A program made the position numbers and the translations under genes. Of a stretch of DNA of 17,853 nucleotides, positions 14,953 to 17,853 are shown one piece after another. Under the pieces are notes generated by a model, which was given only the letters and a program-made list of their open reading frames with translations, had not been told where the DNA came from and made no database searches. The stretch lies in NCBI GenBank assembly GCA_002381945.1, contig DFXY01000023.1:1-17853 (forward strand), given 5' to 3'. Source of the DNA: Bacteriovoracaceae bacterium UBA4096. Lineage in GTDB: Bacteria > Bdellovibrionota > Bacteriovoracia > Bacteriovoracales > Bacteriovoracaceae. Within the stretch, counting starts at the first letter, position 1. Every line of letters starts with the position of its first letter.

Positions 14953-17853
14953 TTCCATTTTTAGGCCTTGTCATTTTATTCTTCTCAAATTTTCAGCTCG
15001 TTTGGGCGATTAATACTGTCGACACTGGTTTTAAAGTTGACCCCAATGAATTAAAAACCATTGTCGCTCATGGCGTTTGTAAAAAAGTCTGGAATCAGGA
15101 TGTCCGTTCTCATTTCGTGGCCACCAAAACTAATGTGGAATGGACCAATTTCTATGTTAATCATCCCACTCCTTTAACGGTCCGGGATTGTTCTGCTACT
15201 TGTTCCAACCTGAAAAAGATGGGTCTGACTGTCAATGGCATTCATGCCTTGGATATCGATGGTGCAGGTGCCTTACCGGTAATGAATCTATTTTGTGACG
15301 TCACTTCTGATGGTGGAGGATGGACTCGAGTTTTCAGGCATAATGTTGCTGGTGGCGTATTTGCAACTCCTGCTTCTGCATTAAATGCGAACCCCACTGA
15401 TCCTGCTAATAATAAATATTCTATTTTGGACCTACTGGATAATTTCAGAAGCCTTAACCGTTTGACTTTCAGACTTTACTGGCCTGAAAACAATAAACGA
15501 AATATTTGGTCCCAGTATACCAATCCCACTAAAGATACGGCGCTGATGGGGTATCAGGCAATTAGCATCGATACTTCTGCCAGACATTGGGGTGGCCTGG
15601 AACTTAGTAATAAAAGCACAGGTGTAACGAATGGCAGTCAATCACTGCTAGATGGCTCTGTTGAAAAGACCGACTGGTGGTATGCCATCGGATCTACCGT
15701 ATTGTACGCAGGAACTGGTATTCCCGGTTCAAATCTATCTCCTGAAGTTGTGTCTGAAGTGCAGCTCTTTGTTCATGATGGTGGATATAATCCCATGAGC
15801 TGCCAGCAAATCCTTGAGATGGGCGAGAGTAAAGGAAGTGGGCTTTATACTATTTATCCTGATCAGGTTAATCCCATCCTGACTTATTGTGAAATGGATG
15901 TTGATGGCGGCGGATGGACTCTCTATTATGCCAACGCCTCTGATAGCAGTATGACCGTTAAAAAGTCTTATCTTCAGCATAAAACTGAATTGGCCGGTAT
16001 TAATATCACTGCTTCAAACTTTAGTGACGTAAACACGGTCGGAATGCTGAATTATAAAAAATTCTCGGCCAATCAAATTATGGCAAGAGATATTGGTAAC
16101 TGGTCTGCCAGTCAGTTCTCAACAGTTGAATTTCAAAATCCTCAAGATCTTACAGACTTTATTAACATCGCTTCAGTTCCCATCACTGGTGCTTGTAAAA
16201 ATCTCCCAGGTGCAGGCATGTTCCGCTTTCGCAATAGTAATGGCTCGAACTATTGGTTTGATCAGATGAATAATTTTGATGCCGCGAATGTGGGTCTTGG
16301 TTGGGGTGATTGCACCGCCTCACTAGACCAAACCGATGCTTCCGATGTGGAGAATTATCCGAGACATTGGTTTTACAGTATTAGCGGAGCTACAGATAGC
16401 ACTCGAGTTCGGGGGATTGGTGGTTTTAACCTCGGAAGCACCACCGCCAAGGCCCGTTATTTTATCCGGGAAAAACTTGATAGACCTAAGAACTGCATGG
16501 ACATTCTTCTTTCTGGTCATTCAAAAGGAAGCGGGAGTTATACCATTTACCCGGAAGGCACGGCCGTGACGGTTGATTGTGACATGGTCACTCAAGGCGG
16601 TGGTTGGACCAAGGTTTGGCATGGTTATCCGTCTCATGCTCGTTACAATAATACGACACTTGAAACTTATTCCCGTTCAAACTCCATAGCATTTAATCAG
16701 ATGAGGATGGAAGGAGTGAATACAGGAGTGAATATTGTAGATACGACCTGGAAGACTGCTTACTTGGATAAAACTATTCCTTTGTACTTCCAGCAAGTCA
16801 TTGCCGGAGCTGATGCAACTCAACCTCAAGTGAAGTTTGCTGACTTAAGTGGCACCGAAACAGTAGGTCTGGTCGGACAATATTTTATGAAGGGATATGG
16901 GAACGGCTGGAGAGTTTTCTATACTTGTATCAATGTGGATCCAGCTACTGCGGATAGATTATATATAGGAGGAAGTTATTCTCCTAAGTGTCCTTCCATT
17001 AATACCTTTGTACCTTCTTCTATTACCACCTGTACTTCAACGAATAATTTTTATTGCACAAACGCTATGGCAAGCACTGAAGTTGATTCAGGTATGGGTC
17101 TTACCTTAAAAAAATATCAAGAGACCCGTGTATGGGTTCGCTCACTTTCAACGATGCGCTCTTGTAAAGAAATTCTCGATCGAGGCTTTGCTACCGGTAA
17201 TGGATTTTACTTAATCGATCCAGATGGTGCTGCTGGCGCCACTGAAGCGTTTCCGGTTTACTGTGATATGACTTCACAAGGTGGCGGTTGGACCCTCGTC
17301 TGGTCAAATACCCGCTTAGGGACTAACAAACCAGTTACCAATCTAACATACGCCGATTCAATTAGCACCAGACCACGCTGTTCTGTGGCCCAATCATCTG
17401 TCTATGATTTTAGTGGCAACTGTTCTTCCATGTTAAATGATGGTGGCTCCAATGCGCCTCTCTTAGAGCGTTTTAATTATTTTGTAGGTCTTAAGCACTG
17501 GGATGATATGTCGGCCGGAACTGACTTTGAACTCAGATATGCCTGGGCCGCAGATTATGGCAGATCTCTGGATCGGGAAGCTATCATGCGGGTGAAGAAT
17601 TTTGATCCGGCGGATTTATATCGACTAAGTATTTTAAGCTATCGCACTACTATTGGTAGTGATGTGGCAGGTATTAACAATCATAGCGGATATCGCTGGA
17701 CCACTATGGATTCGGATAACGATACCCATGCCAGTAATTGCGGTACACTTTATTCTAACACCCCTTTTTGGTACTATGCCTGTTGGACTGGAAGTATTAA
17801 TGGTGGTGGTGAAACTAACACCACTACATACTTAAATGGAGCGCATTGGATCT
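14949..17853 (+). CDS. Secreted multi-domain fibrinogen-like protein (partial)
   Basis: The frame is open for 968 codons and runs off the right edge. A signal peptide is clear (MIPFLGLVILFFSNFQLVWA, cleavage after residue 20). Four modules follow with the start of a fibrinogen-related domain, a cysteine leading to YCDM-xxx-GGGWT: Cys81 to Trp125, Cys285 to Trp323, Cys516 to Trp553 and Cys739 to Trp781. The fourth also has the C-terminal part of the fold, with a calcium site DSDND (921-925), NC at 930-931, WYYACW (941-946), and GAHW close to the cut edge. Such domains bind sugars or acetylated groups in ficolins and related lectins, so a surface or secreted adhesin is likely. The ATG overlaps the fibre stop as ATGA and has no Shine-Dalgarno sequence, implying translational coupling to the fibre gene. 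Whether more domains follow is not visible. Confidence 0.88.
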   Translation, partial: MIPFLGLVILFFSNFQLVWAINTVDTGFKVDPNELKTIVAHGVCKKVWNQDVRSHFVATKTNVEWTNFYVNHPTPLTVRDCSATCSNLKKMGLTVNGIHALDIDGAGALPVMNLFCDVTSDGGGWTRVFRHNVAGGVFATPASALNANPTDPANNKYSILDLLDNFRSLNRLTFRLYWPENNKRNIWSQYTNPTKDTALMGYQAISIDTSARHWGGLELSNKSTGVTNGSQSLLDGSVEKTDWWYAIGSTVLYAGTGIPGSNLSPEVVSEVQLFVHDGGYNPMSCQQILEMGESKGSGLYTIYPDQVNPILTYCEMDVDGGGWTLYYANASDSSMTVKKSYLQHKTELAGINITASNFSDVNTVGMLNYKKFSANQIMARDIGNWSASQFSTVEFQNPQDLTDFINIASVPITGACKNLPGAGMFRFRNSNGSNYWFDQMNNFDAANVGLGWGDCTASLDQTDASDVENYPRHWFYSISGATDSTRVRGIGGFNLGSTTAKARYFIREKLDRPKNCMDILLSGHSKGSGSYTIYPEGTAVTVDCDMVTQGGGWTKVWHGYPSHARYNNTTLETYSRSNSIAFNQMRMEGVNTGVNIVDTTWKTAYLDKTIPLYFQQVIAGADATQPQVKFADLSGTETVGLVGQYFMKGYGNGWRVFYTCINVDPATADRLYIGGSYSPKCPSINTFVPSSITTCTSTNNFYCTNAMASTEVDSGMGLTLKKYQETRVWVRSLSTMRSCKEILDRGFATGNGFYLIDPDGAAGATEAFPVYCDMTSQGGGWTLVWSNTRLGTNKPVTNLTYADSISTRPRCSVAQSSVYDFSGNCSSMLNDGGSNAPLLERFNYFVGLKHWDDMSAGTDFELRYAWAADYGRSLDREAIMRVKNFDPADLYRLSILSYRTTIGSDVAGINNHSGYRWTTMDSDNDTHASNCGTLYSNTPFWYYACWTGSINGGGETNTTTYLNGAHWI
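15189..17853 (+). repeat. Four diverged fibrinogen-like GGGW modules
   Basis: Conserved segments lie at 15189-15323, 15801-15917, 16494-16607 and 17163-17291. The distances between the GGGW tryptophans are 198, 230 and 228 codons. Modules 2 and 3 share SKGSGxYTIYP; module 1 is the most diverged and lacks that segment. The copies are similar only at the protein level, so the duplications are old. Confidence 0.85.

Noticed and set aside
10912..17853. Fibre region as part of a prophage
   Set aside because: Both proteins have signal peptides and no capsid, portal, terminase, lysis or integrase gene is nearby. The S74 domain alone does not indicate a prophage.

Overview
The window looks like a chromosomal segment of a Gram-negative, AT-leaning bacterium. 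The style is that of the predatory Bdellovibrionota (Bacteriovorax/Peredibacter-like). The grounds are many small signal-peptide proteins of unknown function, a textbook sigma-54 promoter, and a signal-peptide-bearing fibre with a phage-type S74 chaperone end next to a multi-domain fibrinogen-like protein. This assignment is an inference from gene content; no rRNA or other phylogenetic marker is present. There are no tRNA or rRNA genes, insertion sequences or CRISPR arrays, and no gene-free stretch longer than about 205 bases.

Layout. (1) 1-258: the C-terminal end of a membrane fatty-acid desaturase, converging on a TetR regulator (279-815, minus). The TetR promoter is embedded in one of two dyads of identical geometry, and its predicted transcript starts at the ATG (leaderless). 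(2) 959-2127: two translationally coupled secreted proteins of unknown function, divergent from tetR, then a small zinc-ribbon membrane protein on the minus strand. (3) 2572-4055: an HxlR regulator divergent from a zinc-free MDR oxidoreductase, the arrangement of a quinone/electrophile-type response pair. (4) 4127-7141: a secreted type-B carboxylesterase with a complete catalytic triad, then a sigma-54 promoter driving a secreted, enlarged YiiX-like permuted papain-fold amidase. (5) 7346-8485: a second, stearoyl-CoA-type delta-9 desaturase with an unusual helical C-terminal extension. (6) 8566-10709: a small lipoprotein, a convergent secreted protein sharing a strong hairpin terminator with it, and a cupin-like protein. 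(7) 10912-17853: a 1346-residue secreted fibre with an S74 intramolecular chaperone. It overlaps by ATGA a secreted protein with at least four fibrinogen-like GGGW modules, which runs off the window.

Functionally, the left two thirds deals with membrane lipids, detoxification and envelope proteins. The right third is an adhesin locus. The fibre resembles the mosaic adhesive trimers known from Bdellovibrio, and the coupled fibrinogen-like protein is a plausible glycan-binding partner. That two-gene fibre plus lectin arrangement is the most interesting part of the window.
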